Positions 38,001 to 49,020 of a DNA stretch of 64,000 bases are shown one piece after another. Positions within the stretch are counted from its first letter, which is position 1. Every line of letters begins with the position of its first letter. Location: NCBI RefSeq assembly GCF_020536995.1, contig NC_068369.1:19150421-19214420 (forward strand). The letters are read 5' to 3'. Origin of the DNA: Dreissena polymorpha. Lineage: Eukaryota > Mollusca > Bivalvia > Myida > Dreissenidae. Position numbers and translations under genes: made by a program. The notes under the pieces were generated by a model. It searched no databases, had not been told where the DNA came from, and was given only the letters and a program-made list of their open reading frames with translations.

Positions 38001-38760
38001 TCTTGATGCTCCTAACAGAGGTAGATTTATAAGAAAGTATTATTAAAAAGGGCTGAATTTGTGACTGGAGTGACTGCCCCATTTCACAACATCCACTTAA
38101 TGATGAAAACGAATCAAAATTCGTCCAATCCAAATCCAAACCAGTAGATATGCATGTGGTAACAGATTGCCATGTATGTTGTCCTTAAACTAAGCACTTT
38201 TTTTAGTTCAGAAGTTGTACAGTACTAGTACACTAATTCTGACAATTCCAGATGCAAGAAAACGCAAACTTATCCCGGTGGTGCGCGACAGCTGCGTGAG
38301 CATTCCGAATATCCTCAATTTCATCTCTGTTTGTGACTTCTCAAAAGAGGACGACGTTGATTGGACTTGGACCCGGCTCTTCATGGCTCTTTATTCACCG
38401 ATCGACGACACGGCGAATGACCAGACAGATTTCAATGAGTTAGAAAACAGTCTGAAAGATGTTCCGATCCCTCTGTGGCGACCTTTAAGTGTGAGTGAAA
38501 CGGAACGGTATTGCCCAGAGAGGCCAGCATGCTTGCCGGTCATGAAACCGGAAGAGTTAGAAGTTCAAACATGTCCGACCCATGATTCAATGACTGTGCC
38601 AGATCAGCAACGTCCTGCAATAAACCACAAAGATCATACATCAAATGAATTGTATCGACCAGCAACAGAAATAGTACTAATAGTACTAACAGCAACAGTA
38701 CTATTGAACTCTAGCCCCCCCCCCACCATAAGAGCGTTCGTGCCTCCACGAATAATTTAA
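31854..38760 (+). CDS. MYD88: Myeloid differentiation primary response protein 88 (TLR adaptor), seven coding exons
   Basis: Cytoplasmic adaptor that links TIR-bearing Toll-like and IL-1-type receptors to IRAK kinases. Exons: 31854-32085, 33915-34044, 35306-35392, 35578-35625, 37148-37340, 37780-37871, 38252-38760. All junctions are GT/AG and phases match (0,1,1,1,2,1). Total is 429 residues if one G of exon 1 is discounted, or 397 from the ATG at 31951. The death domain is in exons 1-2 (MAKYLDLEGS, FLEQWQGPAATVGRLWDFLL), the intermediate domain in exons 3-4, and TIR in exons 5-7 (box 1 YHAFVSYTDED, box 2 GRNDLPGP, CRRVIIVLSNSY, and VCDF with WTWTRLFMAL for box 3). A tail of about 119 residues follows the TIR; human MyD88 ends there. 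Exon 4 and its donor seed a 1.1-kb tandem array in the next intron. Confidence 0.93.
32086..33914. other. MYD88 intron 1, no element recognised
   Basis: AT-rich, apparently unique DNA. It contrasts with the element-filled introns of the other genes. Confidence 0.45.
33915..34044 (+). CDS. MYD88: MYD88 exon 2 (death domain core)
   Basis: Acceptor TTTTCCAG, donor ATAC|GTATGA, phase 0 in and 1 out. Encodes SFLEQWQGPAATVGRLWDFL and LERYDVIEDCRRRI, matching '[20 protein letters not shown]' of human MyD88. Confidence 0.93.
34045..35305. other. MYD88 intron 2, no element recognised
   Basis: AT-rich, no tandem repeat or element ends found. An 84-codon frame at 34885-35139 has no recognisable content. 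Confidence 0.45.
35306..35392 (+). CDS. MYD88: MYD88 exon 3 (end of death domain and linker)
   Basis: Acceptor TTTTCAG, donor ATCA|GTAAGT, phase 1 in and 1 out. Encodes LYDCEIFLQSQEIAEAAVEY and ANNSSVDKI, matching 'DCQKYILKQQQEEAE...VDSSV' in human. Longer frames in this exon in other phases are shadows. Confidence 0.85.
35578..35625 (+). CDS. MYD88: MYD88 exon 4 (48-bp linker exon)
   Basis: Acceptor ATTTTCAG, donor GACG|GTGAGT, phase 1 in and 1 out. Encodes MSKMVDEETVTVSIED. Its last 30 bases plus donor match the units of the array that follows, which also confirms it as the founder sequence. Confidence 0.85.
35626..36765 (+). repeat. Minisatellite of about 27 x 43 bp copying MYD88 exon 4 and its donor
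   Basis: Units follow 'gaaaccgttacagtatcgat' + 'agaggacggtgagtataaaagat'. Exon-derived sequence and the donor GGTGAGT are both inside the unit. Roughly the first ten units mostly keep GGTGAG. From about 36160 most read 'aacgttgaatata', which destroys the donor. The last two return to 'ggcgagtata' and 'cggtgagtata'. A (TA)n tract lies just beyond (36879-36896). Confidence 0.93.
37148..37340 (+). CDS. MYD88: MYD88 exon 5 (TIR box 1 and box 2)
   Basis: Acceptor GAATGCAG, donor AAAG|GTAATG, phase 1 in and 2 out. The nearby AG at 37157 would give the wrong frame. Encodes YHAFVSYTDEDPRDRDFVKT and GRNDLPGPARHTVAAYLIEK. The BB-loop proline of the LPG motif is present. Confidence 0.94.
37441..37525 (+). 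mobile_element. 5' stub of a 'tagctcacctgagc' element in a MYD88 intron
   Basis: Complete 5' hairpin TAGCTCACCTGAGCAC-acc-GTGCTTCTGGTGAGCTA followed by 'gtcgtcctcagtc'-like sequence, then unrelated DNA. It is a 5' fragment of the family at 57849. Confidence 0.65.
37780..37871 (+). CDS. MYD88: MYD88 exon 6 (TIR middle)
   Basis: Acceptor TTTTTGCAG, donor CCAG|GTATAC, phase 2 in and 1 out. Encodes CRRVIIVLSNSYTKSDACNF and QMKFTHALSP, matching '[20 protein letters not shown]' of human MyD88. Confidence 0.94.
38252..38760 (+). CDS. MYD88: MYD88 exon 7 (TIR end and C-terminal tail)
   Basis: Acceptor ATTCCAG, phase 1 in, stop TAA at 38758-38760. The first 50 residues finish the TIR (KRKLIPVVRDSCVSIPNILN, VCDFSKEDDVDWTWTRLFMA). 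About 119 further residues are hydrophilic and Pro-rich, ending IRAFVPPRII, with one hydrophobic stretch (TEIVLIVLTATVLL). A C run at 38715-38724 lies within the tail. Confidence 0.9.
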
Positions 38761-38803
38761 ATTAATATAATTTCATCGATAAGTTAAACAGTAACTTTAT
38801 AGA

Positions 38804-38809
38804 AATAAA
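38804..38809 (+). terminator. Poly(A) signal of MYD88
   Basis: AATAAA 44 bases after the stop codon. Confidence 0.65.
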
Positions 38810-40300
38810 CTTTCTAAACCCTGTAAAGTAAGTGCATGGGAAAGGTAAGACGACACAAACAACGCGTAAAAACAATAATACATAAAACACCCCGCACAAA
38901 CTTTACCAATAATCACGGGATACTTTTGTACCGTTGTAACTTTTTACAACTTAAATGAGTATAGGAATATTCACAAACGACGTTTTACTCGTTCAGAGTT
39001 CATTAGGATTTGCGCTAAATGTGTATCTATAGTGCTCCTCGAGCAATTGAAAAAGTACCTTCGTAAACGCACAATTCAATGAGATTGACCTATTCCGAAC
39101 TGTAAAAAGATACATTTGCACAAATATTTTGTATTATAAAAAGCTGTTCTAGCTTGGGCAACTTTAGTGATAGGGTACAAGAATTTGTGTAAGTCGGTAT
39201 ATTCCAATAATTAACACAGCCATACTTAGCGCATATACTTTTACAGTAACAGACAAACATTCGACTTTAATCGGAGGTAGAAGAAGAAAAGGCGGAATCA
39301 ATGCCTACGTACAATGCCGGGCCTACGAGAAGACTCCATAAGCCCATATTGACTTTCTTGACAGTTACTAACTGGGCTATTCGGTCCTCTATTAATCTGT
39401 AAATTATTTAAAAAAACACACCGATCGAACTTAAAAATTCAATTGCGACTTTCCTCCATAAACACAAGTAATGAAAGTTATATCATAGTGACAAATTGTT
39501 TACCTTCAATTCCCTTCGAATTCAGCCAATCCTTTGATTAATTCGTCACGTTGCGAATAAATACCACCGATAATAATCAGCAAACATTTAATAAAAATTC
39601 GTCTCTCAAATTAACCAAATGAAGTTAATTATTATGTGATTTATTCTCGCCAAAAATGTGTCGGTTACGAGACATCGAGTCATGGACCGTTGTGTTCTGG
39701 TCCCGTTTTGACTAACACCGACTGGATTGGGTATTACGCATGCGCAGTCTGTATTTGAAAGCGGAAACAGGTTGTTTATATTTTAGTAAATTGTAATTAA
39801 TTAATTAACAGGTAGGTTGTTGACTGTTTTTGCTGCACACGAATACAGTTTTTAATTTAGAAAGTTGTTGATTTCGTTTTCTGGAATGCTTTTCACTAAT
39901 TGAATATGTATGCAGATAAATGCATTGTACTTTTTTAAACACCGACCAAGCCCCTTTTCGAAACTTGATTGAAAGTTTTGATTTAAATGATATTTTACTG
40001 CATTATTTGTAACGTCAGTAAAACAGTTTTTTCTGTTTGTATTAAATTGTATAGTCCAAATCAGCCTTAAAAGTTTCAACTGTAAGTTTGATTATTGTAG
40101 ATCTTATAATTGTGTCTAAATACAAATGACTAATTTAGAAAGATTTCAACATCAATATTTTTTATTGATGATACTCATTCTGTAAAATTCATATCACAAA
40201 CTTGCATTTAAAGAACATATTTTCCAGAATTGTCAAAAATAAAGCATTAATCAATAGTTGTTCTGTTAAAAAGGATTCTTAAAACGAAACATTCATTCTT
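38810..40300. other. Intergenic after MYD88, no gene
   Basis: AT-rich DNA without recognised repeat; a 'gcatgcgcagtc' GC patch sits at 39737-39749. A short (TTAA) patch lies near 39795. Confidence 0.4.
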
Positions 40301-41050
40301 CTAAAATGGAAACTAATGCAGCGGCATACAGTTGTATAACAGCATTGTTAGACCATCCTTGGAATATTGCTCTAGTGTGTGGGACCCTTACCATCAGAAA
40401 GATATTGATAAAATTGAAAATGTTCAGCGTCAAGCTGCCAGATTTGTAACGAATAATTACAGCAAGACACCGGACACGGTCACAAATATAATTAAGGATT
40501 TGAATTTGAATACATTGCAATCAAGAAGACAACAAGCTAGACTCATTTTGTTCTATAAAATAGTATATAATCATGTTGACATCAATCCCCTTCACTATCT
40601 CACTCCATACATTAGACACGCCATCACCATCACATGGCATACCAAATACCACCAAGTACAGCTGATTACCACAAATTTTCTTTCTTTCCAAGAACAGTTG
40701 TACAATAGAACACACTTCCATCTTATGTAGTCAGCGCTGATACCATCCCTGGATTTAAATCAGTGCTGTCTACATCCGTGTTCCTTCCTTAGATCACATG
40801 TTTCTGCTTTTATCCTGTTTTTAACTCGACTAATATTCTCACCACATGCACAGTTGTATATGTATATATTTAAGCCTTAAGGGCTTAAGGTATTAGGTTT
40901 TGCACCTTTTTTATCACTGATGATAGGATTTTCTGAGTGGATTGAGTAACTCGATAAAACCTATCAATCTATTTCTTTTTAACCCACGCATGGCCATAAT
41001 GTATCAGTATTGAACATAGCCATTATTATAAAAGACAAAGAAGAAAAAAA
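40300..41050 (+). mobile_element. LINE 3' fragment (end of reverse transcriptase ORF and 3' tail)
   Basis: A 132-codon frame (40332-40730) contains SIVRPSLEYCSSVWDPYHQK, IENVQRQAARFVTNNYS and LQSRRQQARLILFYKIVYN. This is the C-terminal region that follows the reverse transcriptase domain in Jockey/CR1-type non-LTR elements. Downstream are 'gccttaagggcttaaggta' and an A-rich end with AC repeats (41030-41060). The 5' part is missing, as is usual for 5'-truncated LINE copies. Confidence 0.8.
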
Positions 41051-41931
41051 CACACACATTGAAAGTTAGTTCTGGCTACCATAACTTTAAATGTCGCTTT
41101 TTATGATTTTTAACTGGCGCGACTTTATAGTTATGGACCAACCCTATTAGGAAAGTCAACCAGAAATTCCCGAAAAGTTGACAGTTAAAAAACTGGTCCA
41201 AAACAGCTTTTAAATGCAGTTATTGGCCCAAATCAACCACTTGATCGGAAAGATTGCCATTTTTCACATTTAACTTATATATTCTTTCACAAAATACTAT
41301 TTTAAACATTTAAAATTTATCTACCGTATTCTGCTCTTACATATCGAGAGTAACAGAGATGTGACAGACTTACTTGAAATGCGAATCTCCCGAGATTTCA
41401 AGGTCAAAAGACGTTATTTCTATTTTTAGTAACATACCATGTGCTCAAGTGTTTTCAAATTCAGAATGCCATTTACCGGTATTTTAGATTATTCTGGCTT
41501 GTTTTGTAAACAAATTGTAGTGTAAATACAAACTCAAAGTAAATATTATTTAAAACTACCTGATTCACACTGAAACCAGTCTTATAATCCACCTGACGTA
41601 AGTTGTTAATCACAGATAATAGATTTCAGAAAACGAAAGTAATGTTTACAATTTCAGCATAAAATGTCAAGGTCTATCGGAAAGTATCCAAATGAAAACT
41701 CGTCACGTGACAAAGCGACAATTGCGTCAAAATTGTGAATTTCAGACTGCTGAGAGTTATTTTCATCTATTGTGTAAGATGCATTTGAAACATTTGAACC
41801 TTAAATTATTCCCTGATGCAGTAATTTATATTCATTCACTAATATATGTAGAAATATGTCCAAGAAAATAAGCTTTCTTTAATTTATAGCGTGACATAAA
41901 TATGTTACGACTCTGGTTGATATGGGATTGG

Positions 41932-41985
41932 CTTCAGCGTACAGGACTACAGGTCTGTCAATATTATATAAACTGTACGCTGAAG
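41932..41985. repeat. Perfect 13-bp hairpin
   Basis: CTTCAGCGTACAG and, 28 bases later, CTGTACGCTGAAG. It lies just before the split LINE fragment. Role unknown. Confidence 0.7.
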
Positions 41986-41994
41986 TTTCTTAAG

Positions 41995-42184
41995 CTTATT
42001 CAAAGTAGCAGACTGGCTTATGAAATTCCACCCTGAAAATACAACATCCTCTGCATTACTCAAAAAAACAAACCCTATAATAATCTCATATAAATTACAT
42101 GATCACATCCTTGAAAAAGTAAATCATGCCAAATACTTCAAAGGTCTTACACTTCAAAGTAACCTCAAATGGGATAATCATATT
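41995..42184 (+). mobile_element. LINE fragment, left half of a split copy
   Basis: Translates in places as IIISYKLHDHILEKVNHAKY and LTLQSNLKWDNHI, the segment after the YADD region in Jockey/CR1-type reverse transcriptases. It stops at 42184, where a 5.6-kb DNA element begins, and continues at 47804. Confidence 0.75.
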
Positions 42185-42285
42185 CAGTGCTTTCCATAGG
42201 CCATTTAACGATCCCTCGCCGGGGCGCTTGAAAGTCGCAATCAGAGTCCGTGGGGTGCTTGAAATTTTCTGATCAGTGTGTATTT

Positions 42286-43730
42286 TTATGTCCCCCTTCG
42301 AAGAAGAGGGGGTATATTGCTTTGCACATGTCGGTCTGTTGGTCGGTCCGTCCACCAGGTGGTTTCCGGATGATAACTCAAGAACGCTTGGGCCTAGGAT
42401 CATGAAACTTCATAGGTACATTGATCATGACTCGCAGGTGACCCCTATTGATTTTGAGGTAACTAGGTCAAAGGTCAAGGTCATGGTGACCCGAAATAGT
42501 AAAATGGATTCCGGATGATAACTCAAGAATGCTTAGGCCTAGGATCATGAAACTTGATAGGTAGATTGATCATGACTCGCAGATGACCCCTATTGATTTT
42601 CAGGTCACAAGGTCAAAGGTCAAGGTCACAGTGACCCAAAATAGTAAAATGGTTTCCGGATGATAACTCAAGAACGCTTAGGCCTAGGATCATGAAACTT
42701 GATAGGTAGATTGATCATGACTCGCAGATGACCTCTATTGATTTTCAGGTCACTAGGTCAAAGGTTAAGGTCACAGTGACCCAAAATAGTAAAATGGTTT
42801 CCGGATGATAACTCAAGAGCGCTTATGCCTAGGATCATGAAACTTTGTAGGTAGATTGATAATGGCTGGCAGATGACCCCTATTGATTGTCAGGTCACTA
42901 GGTCAAAGGTCAAGGTCACGGTGACCCGAAATAGTAAAATGGTTTCCGGATGATTACTCAAGAACGCTTTTGCCTAGGATCATGAAACTTGATAGGAAGA
43001 TTGATCATGACTCGCAGTTGACCCCTATTGTTTTTCATGTCACTATATCAAAGGTCAAGGTCACGGTGACCTGAAATAGTGAAATGGTTTTCGGATGATA
43101 ACTCACGAACGCTAATGACTACGATCATGAAACTTCATAGGTACATTGATTATGACTCGCAGATGACCCCTATTGATTTTGAGGTCATTAGGTCAAAGGT
43201 CAAGGTCATAGTGACCCGAAATAGTAAAATGGTATCCGGATGTTAACTCAAGAACGCTTATGCCTAGGATCATGAAACTTCATAGGTACATTGATCATGA
43301 CTCGCAGATGACCCCTATTGTTTTTGAGGTCACTAGGTCAAAGGTTAAGTTCACGGTGACCCGTAATAGTAAAATGGTTTCCGGATGATAACTAAAGAAC
43401 GCTTATTCCTGGGATCATGAAACTTGATAGGTAGATTTATCATGACTGGCAGATGACCCCTATTGATTTTCAGGTCACTAGGTCAAAGGTCACGGTCACG
43501 GTGACCAGAAATAGTAAAATGGTTTCCGGATGATAACTCAAAAACGCTTATGACTAGGATCATGAAACTTCATAGGTACATTGATCATGACTGGCAGATG
43601 GCACCTATTGATTTTCAGGTCACTAGGTCAAAGGTCGAGGTCACAGTGACAAAAAATACTCACACAATGGCTGTCACTACAACGGAGAGCCCATATGGGG
43701 GGCATGTATGTTTTACAAACAGCCCTTGTT
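42286..43730 (+). mobile_element. Hairpin-ended element with ten 140-bp units
   Basis: 5' hairpin CCCCCTTCGAAGAAGAGGGGG, ten units of about 140 bp ('aggatcatgaaact', 'gcagatgacccctattgatt', 'aggtcaaaggtcaaggtcac'), and a 3' end 'cacagtgacaaaaaatac' ... 'acaaacagcccttgtt'. Same family as 22996-24946. Confidence 0.75.
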
Positions 43731-44709
43731 CATACTGCAACTAGGCATTCTTTAGATCAAAGCGATATCGACTACGCCTAAAATTGTTAGAGCCGATTTA
43801 TGATCCTCTGTCAAATACGTCATGTATCTCTTTACCCACCTAAAGCATGCCTAAAGGCAGATCGTCATTGAATTGGAAAATCTATATTGGCCAATGAGAG
43901 CGCACGCTTTGAGTGAGCCACAACACTCTTAGGCAGTAATACCTGCATTAAGATCATGCATACAACGAGTCTCGACCACTTACTAAGAAGACTGAACAGA
44001 TGGCAACCGGGTGTATTCCTCGTCAAAATTGTGCATTTCAGGAGCTACCCTACGGGCGACTAGAACTTTAACGCCCGTGATATCGCCCTACGAGCACAGT
44101 AAAGCGAAGATCGCCCGATTTTTTTAGTCAACAAGAAAGGAAAAGCGAAAATCATGCCGCCCCATTATTTTTGCTAAGGCGTGCTTCCGCCCGCAGGCGA
44201 TTAGCAAGCATATTGTTTGTTGTTTATCTAACCGTTACACAATTAACCCCCACACGGATCGTTAATTGACCGTGACATAGCAGTCCCTTAATATTGGTTG
44301 TAATAACAACACACTTGTGCCTCTTTGCGCGTGCTGTAAGTTGTCTAATGATAACGTGATAATTGATTGACCATCCGATAATTGCAGGTTTTTTGGCAGA
44401 CAGCAAAATTGATCAAAGGTCTATTAATTACGTAGATCCACTATGAAGTCCAGCGAGTTTTGTCAGTTTGTTAATCCACCGATAATTACGAGTATTAAAC
44501 ACCCATCTTATATAAACTGAAAAAACAGATCATTTTTTATACTAACAAGTCATAATACTACTCATAAATATTGAGATAACACATTTCCACGATTATGAAT
44601 CAATTATCTGAATATAATTAAATTGCTACGTCATCACCTTGGACATTGCAAATGGCGGACGTATTCTGACGTTCAACCCGCGTTCAATTCAAAGCTGGCG
44701 ATTCAAATT

Positions 44710-46429
44710 ACAGTACAGCCAACACGGAACAAACATATTTCGTGATCCGTGGCGGCAAGGCGCAACGAATCGATGCCAAGTCGGCCGTTGAAGCCGCGTC
44801 AGTATGCGGCAGCAAGTCGCATTTCGCTGCGAAGTTTCGCATCTGTCCGCCAAGACATGCTGAGGCTAGCCGCGATCCGCGACATGACGCCGAAGCCATG
44901 CGCATCTTTAAATCAAAATCTTTTTTAAATGATTAGTTAGTCAAAGAAATTTAAAAGAACAATTATGATAATATTTAAAATCATAATTAATTTAATGCGC
45001 GGCGAATTCAAAATAGATAAACTAGTTAATAAAAAAACAAGCTGTTGTTTTGTTTTTAGTGATTGCATTCCCGTTTCTAAAGAAATTGCTGTCATCCGGA
45101 TAGAAATAATAGTTATTTTAAAAGAATGCAAATAAAAAAAATCGAATTTATCAAAACAAAATACAATTTTTACGGGCATGTATTAATAAAATTCTAATAA
45201 TCATTTGCCATTTTCATTTTTAGAATCAGCTAAAGTGCTTTAAGTTACTTTGTGTGCGTTTATTGCGCCGTATGATTATTGTCTTTATATTAAACGATCA
45301 ACAAACACATTTGTTTTGGGTTTAATTTTTACGACAACATGTATTAGCATATAAGCATATTTAATGTGTCTGGCCAAGTAAGTTTGTTTCCTGCCCGTAG
45401 TGTATGTATTTCACACATAAATGTCACGTAATTATGTTTTGGCACATATGAGTGGTCAAGACTCCAACAGTTGGTGGATTTATAATTGTTTGTCGTTTTG
45501 CTATTATATTGTAGCTGAGACAATTAGCAGTTTGAAGCAACATCAATAACCAACACTTAATTGTTGATTTTGTTAATTATCAGCTTATTATAACTATTGT
45601 TTGACTATGCGTATATAAATAAGTTTAATTTTTTTATATTATACAGTTGATATCGCTAATCATTACCCGATAATCCAGTATATTCCAGTTTTGAAGCAAA
45701 TTCCGGTAAATATTTACGATAAAAGTGCTCAAGACACACACACATTTGCAATTATTCTTAAGTATCAAATACTTGGCATTTGTTACTATTTAAAGATGTT
45801 ATGAAATAACATCCAATCGAGGCGTTTTTTCCCCACTGAACACGCATAAATCGCCTGACGTGATGTACATATTTTTATACAACACAAAATACACCCAAAA
45901 TTTCCATGCAACGTTGTACATGTCTGCATAATTTTCGCGCGCTTTTTATGGAGACAAAGGATATTTTAGCACTGTTTATTTGATGCTAGAATTTGTTAAT
46001 GTCACATTAGCATTAACATCCGGAAGAGTGTTTCGGATTACAAATTTAATAAAGCTCTTTTCAGAATCGAACGAAACATTAACATTGTGCGTAATTTATT
46101 GACAACAATAATTTGTTAAATCGCATTACATGCCATATCGCTTCTTAAAATGTGAAAATAATAAATATGAAAGTAGCTTAAATCTAGGTTTCTATGCTAC
46201 ACAAATGTACATGTAGGTGTATATCTTTTCACTCAATCCGCCGCGTACGTATGCGGCGGATTTACTCCGCAAAAATACTCGAGGTTAAAACAGGCTCGGC
46301 GTCATTGCGTGGATTGATGCCGAGTGCCTCCGCGATACGCCGCGTGAACACTTGACACGGCCGCCGCGTACTAAATTTCTGGCCGTGGCGTAGCCGCGGA
46401 TTATGTTTGTTCTGTGTTGGCTGGACTGT
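44710..46429. mobile_element. 1.7-kb inverted-repeat element with GC-rich subtermini
   Basis: Ends ACAGTACAGCCAACACGGAA and, reversed, ACAGTCCAGCCAACACAGAA. Behind each end is a GC-rich segment (44750-44910, 46285-46405) with related motifs ('cgaatcgatgccaag', 'ggattgatgccgag'). The middle is AT-rich with no transposase. No clean target duplication. Confidence 0.7.
45800..46060. repeat. Left arm of a dispersed 230-bp repeat
   Basis: Shares 'atgtctgcataattttcgcg', 'atacaacacaaaatacaccc' and 'gctagaatttgttaatgt' with the reverse complement of 47340-47560. A third, direct copy runs off the window from 63870, and a short piece is at 48179. Confidence 0.75.
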
Positions 46430-47084
46430 TCAAGTAATGGTGATTCAAAAATGGAGAAAGCATAAACTGGATTTAACAAACATTTGATAAATCAGATTAC
46501 AACAAGGAAAATTGGGATTATTAAAGTTTAAACAGGTAAGGCATTCTTAAGTGTACATATTTCGGACATGTATATTATTTGGATAAACAGTAATAGATAT
46601 ACTAGATGTTCTATGCATTAAGATTGTGTTTTGTTACAAAAGCAGTCATAGGGATAATGATAATATAATGAGGATAAATATGTGATGAAAAGGTGCTACC
46701 GGTACATATCTTTATTATTATTTAAATGTGTTAAATGACTTAAATGTGTTATGATGAAGTAGATTTCAATGAGAATTTATTGTTTTATTTACAAATCAAC
46801 ATAGTACTATAATGATAGAAATAATTTCACAATAAGTTGTGAAATGAACATGTTTTGTTTTTTATATTGTTCGCACAAACGTCTCCCTGATTTTCCAAAC
46901 TTCTCCCTGTTTCAGAAAAAAGGAGAAGTCACTTCTCCCTATTTTTAAGGCCTAGGGTAGTCCCTGGCATTTCATGCATAATATGGTCAAAACATTTATT
47001 CAACTCGTAATGCGCTTGAACAAATTATCGTTGAATAATTACGCACAACTGTAAATGTTTCGATCGATTCTCAAATGAGCAGTA

Positions 47085-47345
47085 TTGTCCCCTACCGGTT
47101 TCACCGGAGGGGACTTACGGGTTGCGCTCTGTGTGTCCGTCTGTCTGTGAGTCTGTCTGTCACACTTTTCTGGATCCTGCAATATGGACATTATGCACGT
47201 CATTTCATTTTGTTCCTAAGTCAAAAATTGCGGTTGCTATAGCAACCAAATTTTTTTTTTCTGAAAATAGTGGAATTTCTGACAATGGTGGAGCTGGTAG
47301 GGGACCATATTGGTTGACAATAGCCTTGTTAAATTTGTAATCCGA
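47085..47345 (+). repeat. 'tgtcccctaccggtttcacc' repeat, 5' hairpin present
   Basis: Starts with a hairpin CCCCTACCGGTTTCACCGGAGGGG and a 'gtccgtctgtctgtgagtct' run, like the 5' ends of hairpin-ended elements. It lacks the tandem core and the 3' end, so it is probably truncated. Confidence 0.5.
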
Positions 47346-47560
47346 AACATGCTTCCAAATTTTAATGCCATCATTACATTAACAAATTCTAGCATACAAT
47401 TAACAGTCCTTTATCCTTTGTCTCAATAAAAAGCGCGCGAAAATTATGCAGACATGTAGAATTTGCATGTAAAGTGTGGGTGTATTTTGTGTTGTATAAA
47501 AAGGAGAACATCACCTCAGGCGTGTTCATAGGAAAAAGACACCTCGATTGGACATTTCAT
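47340..47560. repeat. Inverted copy of the 230-bp repeat
   Basis: Reverse complement of 45800-46060, same motifs. Together they form a large inverted repeat of about 1.3-kb spacing inside the 5.6-kb element. Confidence 0.75.
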
Positions 47561-47803
47561 CACATCTTTTAATAGTTACATATGCCAAAATTTATTTGAT
47601 ACTTAAGAAAAATGGCGAATGTTTGTGTTTCTTGAAATTCTTGTGCACTTTTATCGTAAATATTTACCAGAGTTTGCTTCTAAACTGGAATATACAAAAT
47701 TATCCGGTAATGTGTAGCGACAGGAAAAGTAATAAGTACCCCCCCCCCTCCAAAAAAAGGCCCCAGGGCGTCTGAAAAAAATCCTGTGGAAAGCACTGAT
47801 ATT

Positions 47804-48000
47804 AACTCAATCACTAATAATGAAAACCAGGCACTAGGATATTTGCCACAACCTAACAATAAGGTCAGAAAAAGTTTAAGATCATGCTTACAAAGCAATA
47901 GTCACTGGAGGCTGACAACTATGAAACATTGTGCAGCGCTTCCGTTAGCTTTCAAAAGTTGGAAGTCCTGACCTCCAAGCCTAAATTGTAGACGTCTGAG
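47804..48000 (+). mobile_element. LINE fragment, right half of the split copy
   Basis: Begins NSITNNENQALGYLPQP, the continuation of the 42184 fragment, and decays after about 60 codons. Confidence 0.7.
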
Positions 48001-48972
48001 ACATACATTTTGAATATCCACTATTATTTCAGAATGTTTAATATACATACATGTTCCAACTCTATCCATCACCCGATATATATTATAATGTTTTCTATTT
48101 TCAAAACCTAAGTACGGCTAATATTAACGTCCGCAAACTTCCGCCATTTTACGCAATTGCATATACAAAATTAATTGTGGGATGGGAGAATTCCCATTGA
48201 ACATGCGTAAATCACGTGACGTGATTGGATAGCATAGAGCGCTGTTCATATTTAGTAATTACGACAAATGAACAACTAAATTTAAAATGTTACATGTAAC
48301 TCCTTTCAGGAAAACTCTGAATTTAAGCACAATGACATTTCATAGGTCTGTTACATTAAATTATGTTCCAACATGTGTCTGGTTTATGCGGTTGAACATG
48401 AAATTAACCGCTGATTTATCAAACCGAAGTCAAGTTTTAATTTAACAAATGCAATAAAAGTTTACAATTGTGTTTAATTGACATAATTTTACAATTTCCA
48501 TATTGATCTATGTATCGTTAAGCCACTGGTGTGTTTAGAAATGTGTAGTGTGAGCCAGTTATCAGAAATAAAGGCTGAATAGTATTATTAGGCATGATCA
48601 TGACTTTGGTTCATTGGGAACTCTTCGTGGTTTGTTTAAAATTGGGAAATTAGTATTGTTGTTGTTTTGCTAAAAATTGCTTCAAATTTCAGAATACAAG
48701 TGTTGTCAGTATTATAATTACTTAGGTTGAACTGTATGGATGGAAACCTTCCATTTGGGAATTTTGAGCTCCCATTTGGGAAAAATAAATACGTTTTACC
48801 ATTGGGAATGAAGCCGATTACTCAACTGGACCCCATTTTAAATGAAATAAATACACATGTACTGATCAGTGTCAATGCAAACGGGCATTGGGGTCTATTG
48901 TTTTGACTTTGACATTCTCACAAGTTAGAGTTGTATTCAATAGTCATGGCCACATACATATTTATTTTTCAG
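48001..48972. other. 5' flank or 5' UTR intron of the unassigned gene
   Basis: AT-rich DNA. A short match to the dispersed 230-bp repeat at 48179-48245. Promoter not identified. Confidence 0.4.
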
Positions 48973-49004
48973 GTTGGAAGCATTGTTCGGCACACAAATA
49001 AAAA

Positions 49005-49020
49005 ATGGCAGATGAAGAAG
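49005..49020 (+). CDS. Unassigned gene, coding exon 1 (start codon)
   Basis: Acceptor TTATTTTTCAG at 48962-48972, then 32 bases of 5' UTR, ATG at 49005 in 'aaaaaATGG', and donor AAG|GTTGGT after 16 coding bases (MADEE, phase 1). Supported by exact phase fit to exon 2. Confidence 0.65.

Larger units (their letters stand above)
42185..47798. mobile_element. 5.6-kb DNA element with 5-bp target duplication ATATT, carrying nested insertions
   Basis: Ends CAGTGCTTTCCATAGG and CCTGTGGAAAGCACTG, flanked by ATATT (42180-42184, 47799-47803). Removing it and one ATATT rejoins the LINE as WDNHI-NSITNNENQALGYL. The outer arms also share a GGGGCGCTTGAAA-like motif (42228, 47765). The interior holds a hairpin-ended element (42286-43730), an inverted-repeat element (44710-46429) and an inverted 230-bp duplication. 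No transposase is recognised. Confidence 0.85.

Noticed and set aside
44708-44936. GC-rich open frames on both strands
   Set aside because: They fall in the subterminal segment of an inverted-repeat element that recurs, inverted, at 46285-46405.
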